In this document: piece by piece, positions 17,333 to 26,471 of the stretch
Numbering within the stretch: the stretch's first letter is position 1
Layout of the letters: every line of letters begins with the position of its first letter
Assembly: GCA_965202875.1 (NCBI GenBank)
Contig: OZ241870.1
Location: 744,001 to 808,000, forward strand
Length of the DNA stretch: 64,000 nt
Direction of reading: 5' to 3'
Source: HK1 sp965202875
Lineage (GTDB): Bacteria; Pseudomonadota; Gammaproteobacteria; HK1
Made by a program: the position numbers and the translations under genes
Notes under the pieces: model-generated
What the model saw: only the letters and a program-made list of their open reading frames with translations
Database searches by the model: none
What the model was told of the DNA's origin: nothing

Positions 17333-18277
17333 ATGAAGATCGGATTCTGCCTGCCGCACGAGACCGACGCGATGGGCGGGGACACCGCGAGCGGCGCGGA
17401 CGTCATGCGGCTCGCCCGCCGGGCCGAGGACGTCGGGTTCGACTCGGTGTGGCTGGTCGACCATTTCTGCTACTCCGCGGCGGGGGAGCTGGAGGCGTTC
17501 GGGGCGAGCGCGCCGCCGGAACTGGTCGGCCGCACCTACGGGGCATGGGAGTGCATGACCACCGCCGCGGCGCTGGCCCGCGAGACCCGCCGGGTGGAGA
17601 TCGGCACCCTGGTGGTGAACACGGGGTACCGCAACCCCGCGTTGCTGGCGCGCATGGCCGACACCATCGACGAGCTGAGCGGGGGGCGGCTCATCCTGGG
17701 GCTCGGGGCCGGGGACTTCGAGTCCGAGCACGTGGCGTTCGGCTATCCGTGGGAACGGCGGGTCGGCCGCTTCGAGGAGGCGTTGCAGATCATCCGCCCG
17801 CTGCTGCGCGGGGAGAAGGTGACGTTCGAGGGCGAGTTCTACTCTGCGCACGAAGCAGAGAACCTCCCCAGGGGTCCGCGGGCGGCGGGGCCGCCGATCA
17901 TGATCGGCGTGCTCGGGCGCGGTCCCCGGATGAAGCGCCTGGTGGCGCAGCACGCGGACCAGTGGAACTGCTGGCTCGCCTCCGGCGACAGCCATGCCCG
18001 GGCCTACGTCGAGATCCGCGACGCGATGCTCGCCGGATGCGAGAAGCACGGGCGGGATCCTGCGACCCTGGAGCTGAACGTCACGGTGCGGGTCTGTCCG
18101 CCGGGCGGGCAGCCGGTGTCGGAGGACTTCAAGCCGCTGTCCGGTCCGCCGGCACGGATCGCGGAGCAGCTTCTGGAGTTCGATGCGCTCGGGGTCGAGC
18201 ACGTCACGGTATGGCCGCATCCGAACACGGCCGAGAGCCTGGAGGTGCTCGGTGACGTGCTGCAGGCGCTTCGCTGA
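17333..18277 (+). CDS. LLM-class flavin/F420-dependent oxidoreductase
   Basis: 314 residues of the bacterial luciferase-like TIM-barrel family. The N-terminus MKIGFCLPHETD, the VWLVDHF strand, the RRVEIGTLVVNTGYR segment and IDELSGGRLILGLGAGD are all typical. The cofactor could be FMN or F420; H4MPT organisms sometimes have F420-like cofactors, but nothing here decides it. A strong GAAGGAG site lies ~10 bases upstream of the ATG. It is followed 87 bp later by a ThDP-dependent enzyme, a pairing that suggests both act on the compound imported by the TRAP system. Confidence 0.85.
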   Translation: MKIGFCLPHETDAMGGDTASGADVMRLARRAEDVGFDSVWLVDHFCYSAAGELEAFGASAPPELVGRTYGAWECMTTAAALARETRRVEIGTLVVNTGYRNPALLARMADTIDELSGGRLILGLGAGDFESEHVAFGYPWERRVGRFEEALQIIRPLLRGEKVTFEGEFYSAHEAENLPRGPRAAGPPIMIGVLGRGPRMKRLVAQHADQWNCWLASGDSHARAYVEIRDAMLAGCEKHGRDPATLELNVTVRVCPPGGQPVSEDFKPLSGPPARIAEQLLEFDALGVEHVTVWPHPNTAESLEVLGDVLQALR

Positions 18278-18364
18278 ATGCCCCACAAGGCCGGCGCGCG
18301 GCGCATCTTCATCGCGGGTTGCGGTATCGTGCGCCGCCCCCATCCACAAGAAGTCCCGTAAGCC

Positions 18365-20002
18365 ATGAAAGGTGCCGAACTGCTTGTCGACACCCTCGTG
18401 CAGGTCGGGGTGCGACGCATCTTCAGCCTGTCCGGCAACCAGATCATGCCGGTGTACGACGCACTCATCGATTCCGGCATCCCCATCGTGCACGTCCGCC
18501 ACGAGGCCGCGGCGGTGTACATGGCCGACGCCTGGGCGCAGATCACCGGCGAGCCCGGCGTGGCGCTGGTGACGGCCGGGCCGGGGCTCGGCAACACCAT
18601 CGCCTCGCTCTTCTGCGCGCGGCACTCGGAAAGCCCAGTGCTGATCCTGAGCGGCGACTCCCCGATCGGGGCCGACGGAGACGCCGTGTTCCAGGAGATG
18701 GCGCAGACGGACGTCACCCGATCCGTGGTCAAGGCGGCGCTGCGTCCCGCCCGCGCCGAGCGTGTCGGGCACGAGGTCGGCGCCGCCGTCTCCCGTGCGC
18801 GGAGTGGACGTCCCGGTCCCGTGCACGTCGCTTTGCCCTTCGACGTGCTCAACGCCGCGACCGGCGGCGCGGGACGGGTGGGCACGGGCGAGCTTGCGCG
18901 CCGCCCTCGCGTGCTCCCGGCGCCGGCCGCCGGTGAGGTCGCGGGGCGGATCACGCGTGCGGAGCGGCCGATCGTCCTGACCGGCCCGTGCATGAACCGG
19001 AGCCGGAACGGCGCCCGGCTCGCGGTGCTCGAAGAATCGCTCGGCGCCCCGGTGGTTCCGGTGGAGAGCCCGCGGGGGCTGCGCGATCCGGCGCTCGGGG
19101 CGTTCGCCGGCGCGCTTGCGAGGGCGGACCTCGTCGTTTTTCTCGGCAAGACGGTCGATTACTCGGTGGGCTTCGTGCGCCCGCCGGTGACGGACGCGGC
19201 GGCCGAGCTCGTGGTGATTGATCCGGACGAGCACGCGATCGAGCGCGCGCACCGGCTCGCCGGCGGGCGGATCGTGTTCTCGGCGTGCGCGGACCCCGAT
19301 CTCGCGGCGGAAGCGGTCGCCGCCGCGGCGTCCGGGACGCCGGCGCCGGGTCGCGTCTGGCGCGAGGAGGTGGAGGGGGCGGTCGCGGACCGCACCATCG
19401 CCGTCGAGATCGGCGCCCGTCCCCACCCCAAGGCCGTGTGCGAGGCCGTGCAGCGGGTCCTGGACGCCGCCGCCGATCCGATCCTCATCTGCGACGGCGG
19501 CGAGTTCGGGCAATGGACGCAGGCGTTCTGCACCGCCCCGACGCGCATCGTCAACGGCCTGTCCGGCGCCATCGGCTGCGGACTGCCCCATGCGCTCGCG
19601 GCAAAGCTCGCCCGCCCGGAGGCCACTGTCGTCACACTATTGGGGGACGGGACGGCCGGCTTCCATTTCACCGAGTTCGACACCGCGGCCCGCGAAGGAG
19701 CGGCGTTCGTGAGCGTGATCGGCAACGACTTCCGCTGGAACGCCGAGCACCAGATCCAGCTCCGGAACTACGGCCCCGACCGCCTGATCGGCTGTGGGCT
19801 CTCGCCGAGCGCCCGCTACGACCTCGCCGCGTCCGCCTTTGGATGCCACGGCGAGCACGTGACGAACGCGGTCGGGCTCGACGCGGCCCTTGCCCGCGCC
19901 CTTGCGAGCGGCCGGCCGGCGTGCGTGAACGTGGAGATCGACGGGGTCGCGGCGCCGGTGTTCTCGCCGATGGCCGGTGGCGGCCGTTCGCCGCGGGATT
20001 GA
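18365..20002 (+). CDS. thiamine-diphosphate-dependent enzyme (acetolactate synthase/decarboxylase-like)
   Basis: 545 residues in the three-domain ThDP decarboxylase architecture. The catalytic Glu is in VRHEAAA near residue 50. A central Rossmann-like domain spans ~190-330. The C-terminal cofactor domain has LLGDGTAGFHFTEF followed about 26 residues later by GNDFRW, the Mg-ThDP binding motif. The substrate cannot be assigned: acetolactate synthase, benzoylformate decarboxylase and sulfopyruvate decarboxylase relatives share these features. It sits between the LLM oxidoreductase and a HAD phosphatase and is probably part of the same catabolic unit. Confidence 0.85.
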   Translation: MKGAELLVDTLVQVGVRRIFSLSGNQIMPVYDALIDSGIPIVHVRHEAAAVYMADAWAQITGEPGVALVTAGPGLGNTIASLFCARHSESPVLILSGDSPIGADGDAVFQEMAQTDVTRSVVKAALRPARAERVGHEVGAAVSRARSGRPGPVHVALPFDVLNAATGGAGRVGTGELARRPRVLPAPAAGEVAGRITRAERPIVLTGPCMNRSRNGARLAVLEESLGAPVVPVESPRGLRDPALGAFAGALARADLVVFLGKTVDYSVGFVRPPVTDAAAELVVIDPDEHAIERAHRLAGGRIVFSACADPDLAAEAVAAAASGTPAPGRVWREEVEGAVADRTIAVEIGARPHPKAVCEAVQRVLDAAADPILICDGGEFGQWTQAFCTAPTRIVNGLSGAIGCGLPHALAAKLARPEATVVTLLGDGTAGFHFTEFDTAAREGAAFVSVIGNDFRWNAEHQIQLRNYGPDRLIGCGLSPSARYDLAASAFGCHGEHVTNAVGLDAALARALASGRPACVNVEIDGVAAPVFSPMAGGGRSPRD

Positions 20003-20041
20003 GGGCCGGTGGCGCAACGAGGGCAGGGCGCGAGGAGAGGA

Positions 20042-20878
20042 ATGCCGTTGCCGGCCCGTCTCGTCGTCACCGACCTCGACGGTACGCTGCTCGATTCGGC
20101 CTCGAGGCTCGGTCGGGCACACCGCCGTGCGCTGGAGAACCTCGGTCGCGGCGGGGCGGTGCGCGTGGTGGCCACGGGCCGTTCGCTCCATTCCGCGCGC
20201 TTCGTGATGCCCGCGGACTTCCCCATCGACTATCTCGTGTTCTCCAGCGGCGCCGGTGTCATGTCGTGGGCGGACGGGCGGATTGTTTTTCGCTCGCGGA
20301 CGATGGCTCCCGGCGTCGTCTCCAACCTCCTCGTGCGGCTGCGCGCCCTCTCGCTCGATTTCATGGTGCACCACGCGGCGCCCGATACGCACTGCTTCCA
20401 TTTCTTCCGCTCGTTGCGCGGCAACCTCGACTTCGAGCGTCGCATCGAGCGCTACGCCCGCTTCGCGCGGTCGCTGGGCGACGGTCTGCCCGGGGAAGTC
20501 GAGGTGAGCCAGCTTCTCGTCGTGGAGCCGCCGGGGGCCGCCTCGCACCTCGATCTCCTGGCCCGGGAGTTCGGGGACGTGCACGTGGTGCGTACCACGT
20601 CTCCACTCGACCATGTCTCGACCTGGATCGAGCTGCTCCCCGCAGGGGTGTCGAAATCCGGCGCCTCGGAGTGGATCCGGGCGCGGCACGGGATCGGCCG
20701 CACCCATACCGTCGCCGTCGGCAACGACTACAACGATCTCGACCTGCTCGAATGGGCGGACCGCGCGTGCGTGGTCTCGAACGCGCCGGAATCGATGCGC
20801 GCGCGCTTCGAGGTGGTCCGGTCGAACGACGAGGGCGGGTTCGCGGACACGGTACGCCCGCTGCTGGGGGATGGATGA
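20042..20878 (+). CDS. HAD-superfamily Cof-type phosphatase
   Basis: 278 residues. HAD motif I is VVTDLDGTLL, motif II is the Thr in VVATGR, and motif IV is GNDYNDLDLL near the C-terminus. The large cap between ~85 and 200 places it with the Cof/sucrose-phosphatase type II subclass. Two starts are possible; I chose ATG 20042 because GAGGAGAGG lies just upstream, whereas GTG 20009 lacks a site. Probably dephosphorylates a sugar phosphate or nucleotide; the actual substrate is not visible. Confidence 0.82.
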   Translation: MPLPARLVVTDLDGTLLDSASRLGRAHRRALENLGRGGAVRVVATGRSLHSARFVMPADFPIDYLVFSSGAGVMSWADGRIVFRSRTMAPGVVSNLLVRLRALSLDFMVHHAAPDTHCFHFFRSLRGNLDFERRIERYARFARSLGDGLPGEVEVSQLLVVEPPGAASHLDLLAREFGDVHVVRTTSPLDHVSTWIELLPAGVSKSGASEWIRARHGIGRTHTVAVGNDYNDLDLLEWADRACVVSNAPESMRARFEVVRSNDEGGFADTVRPLLGDG

Positions 20879-21109
20879 TCGGCGGGGCCGGGGTCGCGCC
20901 GGTCCGTGCGCTCGCCCACTGCACGGTCTCGCCGCTTGTCCGGCTCGACCCCCGCACTGGATTTCGAGTGGCTCGCGGCGCAGCCGCGCGGGCCGGCGGG
21001 TGCGACGTCCACGCCGCTTCCGGCATCGGTGCGCACACCGGGAGGCTGGACGGCGCCTGCGGAGAGCGAGCCTTGCGCGACGAGTGAGCCGGCTGGAACC
21101 ACTTCAGGA

Positions 21110-21982
21110 ATGAAGATCGTCACCTGCAACATCCAGTACGGCCGGGGTCGTGACGGCCGTTTCGATCTCGACCGTATCGCGGACATGGTGTCGGGAGCCG
21201 ACGTGATCGCGCTCCAGGAAGTCGAGCGTTTCTGGTCCCGCTCCGGCGACGTCGATCAGCCGCGGCTGCTCGCGGGCCGCTTCCCCCGGCACTACCAGGC
21301 GTACGGACCGGGGGTGGACCTGCATCTCGCCGGAGGGGAGCCGGGCGGGGCGTGTGCCGGCCGGCGGCGGCAGTTCGGGAACATGCTGCTTTCCCTCGCC
21401 CCGCTGCTCACGGTGCGCCACCACCTCCTTCCCAAGTACGGGAGCTTGGGGCCGATGAGCCTGCAACGCTCGGCCCTCGAAGGTGTGATCGCGGTGCGCG
21501 ACGGGCACGTGCGCCTGTACTCGGTCCACCTCACGCACCTCTCCGCCGAGACGCGCCTGCCGCAGATCGAGACCCTGCTGAAGGTGCACGCGGAGGCGAT
21601 GCGCGAGGGTCCGCCGGTGTCGGGGGGCAGCGGCCTGCACGAGGAGTGGACGCGCGACGGGATGCCGCCGCCGGTGCCGAGGGACGCGATCCTCCTCGGC
21701 GACTTCAACATGGAGCCGGGCTCGACGGAGTACGAGCGGATCGTGGGACCGACGTCCCCCTACGGCGGCCGGATCACGAACCCGGAGGGCTTCGTGGATG
21801 CCTGGGTCGAGGCCGGCAACGCCGCTGACGCCGGCGCGACGGCGGAGGTGCGGGGCCGTCCCGCCCGGCTCGACTACTGCTTCGTCAGCGCGGGATTGAG
21901 AGAGCGGATCCGTGCCGTCCACGTCGATGCGGACGCGGCCGGCTCGGATCATCAGCCGGTGTGGATGGAGATCGATCTCTGA
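21110..21982 (+). CDS. endonuclease/exonuclease/phosphatase (EEP) family hydrolase
   Basis: 290 residues. EEP catalytic motifs are present in order: TCNIQYG (metal-binding Asn), ALQEVE (Glu), SVHLTHLS (His), LLGDFNMEPGS (Asp/Asn) and the final GSDHQPVW (Asp-His pair). Members cut phosphodiester or phosphomonoester bonds in nucleic acids, phospholipids or small phosphates, so the call stays at family level. The region before ATG 21110 in the same frame is not conserved. Two genes converge here, with the M17 peptidase gene on the other strand 55 bp away. Confidence 0.85.
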   Translation: MKIVTCNIQYGRGRDGRFDLDRIADMVSGADVIALQEVERFWSRSGDVDQPRLLAGRFPRHYQAYGPGVDLHLAGGEPGGACAGRRRQFGNMLLSLAPLLTVRHHLLPKYGSLGPMSLQRSALEGVIAVRDGHVRLYSVHLTHLSAETRLPQIETLLKVHAEAMREGPPVSGGSGLHEEWTRDGMPPPVPRDAILLGDFNMEPGSTEYERIVGPTSPYGGRITNPEGFVDAWVEAGNAADAGATAEVRGRPARLDYCFVSAGLRERIRAVHVDADAAGSDHQPVWMEIDL

Positions 21983-22020
21983 GCGGGGGCCGTCCCGCCC
22001 GGTTCGACTGCTGCTTCGTC
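21852..22020 (+). repeat. duplicated 3' end of the EEP hydrolase gene
   Basis: 35 bp encoding PARLDYCFV at 21852-21886 recur at 21986-22020 just after the stop codon, matching 33 of 35 bases, with a period of 134 bp. The copy lies in the 55-bp convergent gap and is not needed by the neighbouring gene. Confidence 0.8.
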
Positions 22021-22037
22021 GCCCCCTGCCGTCCGGC

Positions 22038-23417
22038 TCAGGGGCGGTAGCGCCTTTCGAGGTATTCGAACACCGCGCGCAGCGCCATCGCCTCGCCCCC
22101 CTCGGGCCGCGCCGGCTTCGCGCGCATCGTCCACGCCATGATGTCGAAGTGTGCCCAGGAGACGTCGTCCGGCACGAACGCCTGGAGGAACAACGCGGCG
22201 GTGATCGCCCCGCCGTACGGCCGGCTCGTCCCGTTCATGAGGTCCGCGATCCTGCTCTCGATCAGCTCGCGGTACGGCGCGTGCAGCGGCATCCGCCAGA
22301 CCTCGTCGTGGATCTCGCGCCCGGCGTCCGAGATGCCGGCGGCGACCTCGTCGTCGTTGGCGAACATCGCGGGCAGATCGGTCCCGAGGGCGATGCGGGC
22401 CGCGCCGGTCAGGGTCGCGAAGTCGATCATCAGGTCGGGTGCGTCGCCGGCGCCTTCAGCCAGCGCGTCGCTCAGCACGATCCGGCCTTCCGCGTCTGTG
22501 TTTTCGACCTCGATGGTCAGGCCCTTGCGGGTCGGGAGCACGTCGCCGGGCCGGTAGGCGTTCCCGGCGATCGCATTCTCCACCGCCGGCACCAGAAGGC
22601 GCAGCCGCACCGGCAGCGCGGTGCTCATGACGAGGTCCGCGAGCCCGATGGCGTGGGCCGCTCCGCCCATATCCTTCTTCATCAGCCGCATCCCTCCCGC
22701 AGACTTGATGTCGAGCCCTCCGGAGTCGAAACACACCCCCTTGCCCACCAGGGTGAGGCGAGGGGCGCCGGGGTCGCCCCAGGCCAGGTCGATGAGCCGC
22801 GGCGGATGGGCACTCGCCCGACCCACCGCGTGGATCGCGGGATAGCCTTCGTCGAGCAGGGCCTCTCCGGTCACTATTCTGAGTGCGGCGCCGTGCCTGG
22901 TCGCCAGATCGGACACCGCGCTCGCGAGCTCCCCCGGCATCATGTCGCCGGCGGGGGTGTTGATGAGGTCGCGGACGCGGGCCACCGCACGGGCCCGCAC
23001 CCGCGCCGCGTCGGCCGTTGCGGCGGCCCCCGGAAAGAGCGTGGCGGACGGCGGCGGCGCCTTCTTGTACCGATCGAAGCGGTAGGCGGCGAGGGCCCAG
23101 CCGAGCGCGGCTCGTTCGAGCTGCCGCGAAGACCAGTCGAGATCGAAATGATAGGCGCCGGCCGGCACCGCCTCGGGGACGTGCGCGAGCGCCCATGGAT
23201 CGTCGTGGCGCTCGACCCCGGCCAGTACGCACGCGAGCCTGCCGCCGTGACTGGGCACGAGGCAGATCGTGCCCGGGCGGGCGGAAAAGCCGGTGTGGCC
23301 TGTCCACAGCGAGGCTTCCGGCGGAGCGCTCGCGCGCCATGCCTCCAACCGATCGGGTCCAATCGGAACGACGGCGATCGAATCGCCGTCGCGCTTGTTG
23401 CGCAGCAGGTCGTCCAT
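22038..23417 (-). CDS. M17 family leucyl aminopeptidase
   Basis: 459 residues, cytosolic dizinc exopeptidase. The metal-binding and catalytic region is intact: VGKGVCFDSGGLDIK, KKDMGGAA and the family signature NTDAEGRIVLSDAL. Its length and the degenerate N-terminal domain place it nearer the PepB-like or short PepA branch than classical PepA. No partner gene is apparent. The start ATG at 23417 is the first available. Confidence 0.9.
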   Translation of the reverse strand: MDDLLRNKRDGDSIAVVPIGPDRLEAWRASAPPEASLWTGHTGFSARPGTICLVPSHGGRLACVLAGVERHDDPWALAHVPEAVPAGAYHFDLDWSSRQLERAALGWALAAYRFDRYKKAPPPSATLFPGAAATADAARVRARAVARVRDLINTPAGDMMPGELASAVSDLATRHGAALRIVTGEALLDEGYPAIHAVGRASAHPPRLIDLAWGDPGAPRLTLVGKGVCFDSGGLDIKSAGGMRLMKKDMGGAAHAIGLADLVMSTALPVRLRLLVPAVENAIAGNAYRPGDVLPTRKGLTIEVENTDAEGRIVLSDALAEGAGDAPDLMIDFATLTGAARIALGTDLPAMFANDDEVAAGISDAGREIHDEVWRMPLHAPYRELIESRIADLMNGTSRPYGGAITAALFLQAFVPDDVSWAHFDIMAWTMRAKPARPEGGEAMALRAVFEYLERRYRP

Positions 23418-23584
23418 GGGCGACTCCGAGGGCTTGACCGCAGGCTGGAAGAGCCCGGCATTCCGGCACGACCGCGGGTTCGGGGCGGCCTCCGCACCGG
23501 TCGATTCTGCCGGACCGGCTCCGGCGCGTGCACGGGATTTGGAGTATGGTTTGCCGAGTATCGCGGATCGGGCAAGGGGGTGGT

Positions 23585-23791
23585 ATGACCGACGACGAAG
23601 AGCACAGGCTCGTCGAGAAGCTCGAAGCGCTCAAGATCGAGCATCGTGATCTCGACGACGTGATCGAGCGCATGGCGCAAGGCCCCTACGTCGATCAGAT
23701 CCAGCTTCGCCGGCTGAAGAAGCGCAAGCTGCAGCTCAAGGACTTCATCGCGTTGATCGAGAGCCGGCTGATCCCGGACCTCGACGCGTGA
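23585..23791 (+). CDS. YdcH family protein (DUF465)
   Basis: 68 residues, almost entirely helical and charged, with the DUF465 pattern: LVEKLEALKIEHRDLDDVI, then LRRLKKRKLQLKDFI. Function unknown. The ATG follows a GGGGTGGT ribosome binding region. It is monocistronic or leads into the adenosyltransferase 60 bp downstream. Confidence 0.85.
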   Translation: MTDDEEHRLVEKLEALKIEHRDLDDVIERMAQGPYVDQIQLRRLKKRKLQLKDFIALIESRLIPDLDA

Positions 23792-23851
23792 GGGCAGGGG
23801 GCCGCGTCGCCTTTCAGGCGATTTTCGGCGGCAGACGAGGGGAGCGGTTCC

Positions 23852-24418
23852 GTGGGAAACAGACTGTCACGCATCTACACGCGCACCGGAGATGACGGCA
23901 CGACCGGCCTCGCCGACGGCGGCCGGCTCGCCAAGAACGCACCGCGGGTCGCGTCGATGGGGGATCTGGACGAGCTGAACGCCCACCTCGGGGTGGTGCT
24001 CGCCAATCCGCTTCCGGACGCCATCCGCGACACCCTCACCGGCGCGCAGCACGCGCTGTTCGACATCGGCGCCGAACTGGCGATGCCCGCCGCGGGCGCT
24101 GCGGGCATCGTCGACGACACGAGGGTCGAGACACTTGAAACCGCCCTCGACGCCCTCAACGCCGATCTGCCCCCGCTCAAGGAGTTCATCCTGCCGGGCG
24201 GAGGCACTGGCGCCTGTGCGACGCACGTCGCTCGCGCGGTGTGCCGCCGTGCCGAGCGCGGGCTCGTCGCCCTCGCAGCGGACGAGCCGGTGAACGAGGC
24301 GAGCCGCCGGTACGTCAACCGCCTGTCGGACTACCTGTTCGTCGCCGCGCGTGTCCTCGCCCGCGCCGGTTCGGGCGAGGTCTGCTGGAAGCACGAGCGG
24401 AGCCGCGGCGCCGGTTGA
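23852..24418 (+). CDS. PduO-type cob(I)alamin adenosyltransferase
   Basis: 188 residues, GTG start behind GAGGGGAGCGG. Transfers adenosyl from ATP to cob(I)alamin to make coenzyme B12. The ATP-binding N-terminus IYTRTGDDGTTGLADG and the later VARAVCRRAER and NRLSDYLFVAAR motifs are typical. Its presence implies B12-dependent enzymes elsewhere in the genome. Confidence 0.93.
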   Translation: MGNRLSRIYTRTGDDGTTGLADGGRLAKNAPRVASMGDLDELNAHLGVVLANPLPDAIRDTLTGAQHALFDIGAELAMPAAGAAGIVDDTRVETLETALDALNADLPPLKEFILPGGGTGACATHVARAVCRRAERGLVALAADEPVNEASRRYVNRLSDYLFVAARVLARAGSGEVCWKHERSRGAG

Positions 24419-24484
24419 GCCGGACGCCGCCGTCGAACCTGGCGATGGCGGCACGGGACTTTGAAGAGGGTCCCGGCTCCGGGC

Positions 24485-24916
24485 TCAGCCCATCTGCTTT
24501 TCGCGGATCTCGTCGAGGACCTTGCAGTCGTAGCACAGGGTCGCGGTCGGGCGCGCTTCGAGGCGCCGGATGCCGATCTCGATCCCGCACGCTTCGCAGT
24601 AGCCGTAGTCGCCGCCTTCCAGCGAGGCGATGGCTTCGTCGATCTTCCTGATGAGCTTGCGCTCGCGATCGCGTGTCCTCAGCTCGAGCGTGAACTCCGA
24701 CTCCTGCGTGGCACGATCGTTGGGGTCCGGAAAATTCGCCGCCTCGTCCTGCATGTGATGCAGCGTGCGGTCGACTTCCTTCATGAGCTTGTGCTTCCAG
24801 TCGAGCAGGATCGCCCGGAAATGGGCAATCTGCTTCTCGTTCATGTACTCCTCGCCCCGTTTCGGCTTGTAGGGCTTGAAGTCGAGCACGCTCGATGCAT
24901 TCGGTTCGGCTGGCAT
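24485..24916 (-). CDS. dksA: RNA polymerase-binding transcription factor DksA
   Basis: 143 residues. The coiled coil carries the tip region with DPNDRATQE, followed by a C4 zinc finger (CEAC near the end of the coil and CYDC near the C-terminus). It enters the secondary channel of RNA polymerase and acts with ppGpp. I take ATG 24916, which has AGGAG seven bases upstream, over an in-frame ATG eight codons earlier. Confidence 0.95.
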   Translation of the reverse strand: MPAEPNASSVLDFKPYKPKRGEEYMNEKQIAHFRAILLDWKHKLMKEVDRTLHHMQDEAANFPDPNDRATQESEFTLELRTRDRERKLIRKIDEAIASLEGGDYGYCEACGIEIGIRRLEARPTATLCYDCKVLDEIREKQMG

Positions 24917-25076
24917 CTGTCGCTCCTGGCGATCACGCACCCGGGAGGGATCCGGCCGGCAGCGGGAGCACCGATCATTCGACCGAATCGTGCCGCGTTG
25001 CGGCGGCGTCAGGCCCGGACAGGGGCGGGTGTATACCAGAAAAAATCGGCGCCGCGCAATTCACAGGACACCGCTT

Positions 25077-25919
25077 TCATCGTTTGCCGACGGTGCCTTG
25101 ATCGCCCGCCGCGGCAACGGGCGAAGCAGTGCTCCCGGCGCCTCCGAGCTGTTCGACCCACATCGCGGTGGCCCCGGCGACGGCGCAGGGGATGACGAGA
25201 AAGTTGAGAACCGGGACGGCCAGGGCGGCCATCACCGCCCCGCCGAACCCGAGGCCGAGCAGGCGCCGGCCGCCCAGGCGCCGGCGCATCTCCGGGAACT
25301 CGATCCCGTGGTTTGCCATGGGATAGTCCACGTAGGCGAGGGCGAGCATCCAGGCGCCGATCAGCATCCACGCGATCGATGCCACGACGTTGACGCCGGG
25401 GATGAGGAACAGCACCAGCAACGGCAGCGTGCGGACCGCCACGTAGGCGAGCTTGTGCGCCTCGGCGGCGAGGGTCGCGCCGAGCTCCGCGACGATGCTC
25501 CGCCACACGCTGCCGGGCGGAGGCGGGCGATCGGTCAGATGGCGCTCGACCGCCTCCGCAAGCAGGCCGTTGAACGGCGCCGCGACGAGGTTCGCGACGA
25601 GGTTGAACGCAAAGAAGCCGGTGACGAGCGCGGCGAGCACGAAGATCGGTACCAGGATCCAGCTCAGAAAATCGAGCCAGTCCGGGAGCATGTGTTCGAC
25701 GACGCCGTCCAGCCACGATGCGCCGAGGTAAATGAGCACGGCGAACAGGACGGCGTTGATCAGCAGGGGCACGACGACGTACATCCGGATCCCCGGACGG
25801 GCCACGATGGCGAAGCCGCGCAGAAAGTACATCGCTCCGCTCAGCGGATTGTTCCGCGGCCGGGGCGGCGGCGAAGTCACGGTCGAGGGAGCCTGCGGCG
25901 AGGATGCGCCATCGATCAT
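25077..25919 (-). CDS. cysZ: CysZ-like sulfate transporter / EI24 domain protein
   Basis: 280 residues with four or more hydrophobic segments and the CysZ/EI24 landmarks: GAMYFLRGFAIVARPGIRMYVVVPLLIN near the N-terminus, a PFNGLLAEAVE re-entrant segment, and LAYVDYPMANHGIEF. CysZ brings sulfate into the cytoplasm for cysteine synthesis. The C-terminal ~30 residues after the last helix are low-complexity. No cys genes lie nearby. Confidence 0.88.
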   Translation of the reverse strand: MIDGASSPQAPSTVTSPPPRPRNNPLSGAMYFLRGFAIVARPGIRMYVVVPLLINAVLFAVLIYLGASWLDGVVEHMLPDWLDFLSWILVPIFVLAALVTGFFAFNLVANLVAAPFNGLLAEAVERHLTDRPPPPGSVWRSIVAELGATLAAEAHKLAYVAVRTLPLLVLFLIPGVNVVASIAWMLIGAWMLALAYVDYPMANHGIEFPEMRRRLGGRRLLGLGFGGAVMAALAVPVLNFLVIPCAVAGATAMWVEQLGGAGSTASPVAAAGDQGTVGKR

Positions 25920-26308
25920 GATCGTCTGCGTCCCTGGACGCCTTTCCCCGTCACTTGGCGTCGAAGTTCACCATCGGGAAGTCGTCCGCGGTCGACGCCC
26001 TCGTGCGCGCGCATCGCCGCCACTTCGGCGGCAACGGCGCCCGTCGCGCCCGCTCTTTCGCAACGGACGACGATGGTCCTGGATCCGGAGGTTGCACATG
26101 CGCATAAGGTTTTCGACCATGATGCACATCCGTCGGACCGATGCCGGAACGCGGACGTCGGGATCGAACGCAGAAGGGCGGGATCGATGCGTGACAAGGA
26201 TGCAACGTTTCCGGATCGGAATCGAACGATTCGGGAAGCGGGCGTCGGGCCGGTGGCGGCATGGCGCAGCGGGCGGTCTCCCGAAATCGGACCCAGGGAC
26301 GAGCGGAC
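25920..26308. other. non-coding stretch between cysZ and a VOC fragment
   Basis: Nearly 400 bp without a convincing gene. Frames on the minus strand contain no recognisable motif. The base composition is slightly lower in GC than the neighbouring genes, which would fit decayed sequence. Confidence 0.4.
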
Positions 26309-26440
26309 GTGAGCGCGCTCCCGCTCGCCTGCGCCGCGGTGGTCGTTGACGATCCCGAGGCCGTCGCGGCGGTCTTCGAGCGCGACCTCGGGCTGCCGCG
26401 TCGCGAGGTCCCGGTCCCCGGCGGCGGTGCGGTCCCGTAG
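26309..26440 (+). pseudogene. N-terminal fragment of a VOC/glyoxalase-type protein
   Basis: A 43-codon frame starting GTG reads ACAAVVVDDPEAVAAVF then ERDLGLP, the first beta-strand, helix and loop of vicinal-oxygen-chelate (glyoxalase-like) domains. It then meets a TAG. The rest of the domain is missing. Identification rests on this one short pattern. Confidence 0.35.
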
Positions 26441-26471
26441 ATCGCCGCCGGCGCAGAGCGGCGGGGCGTTC

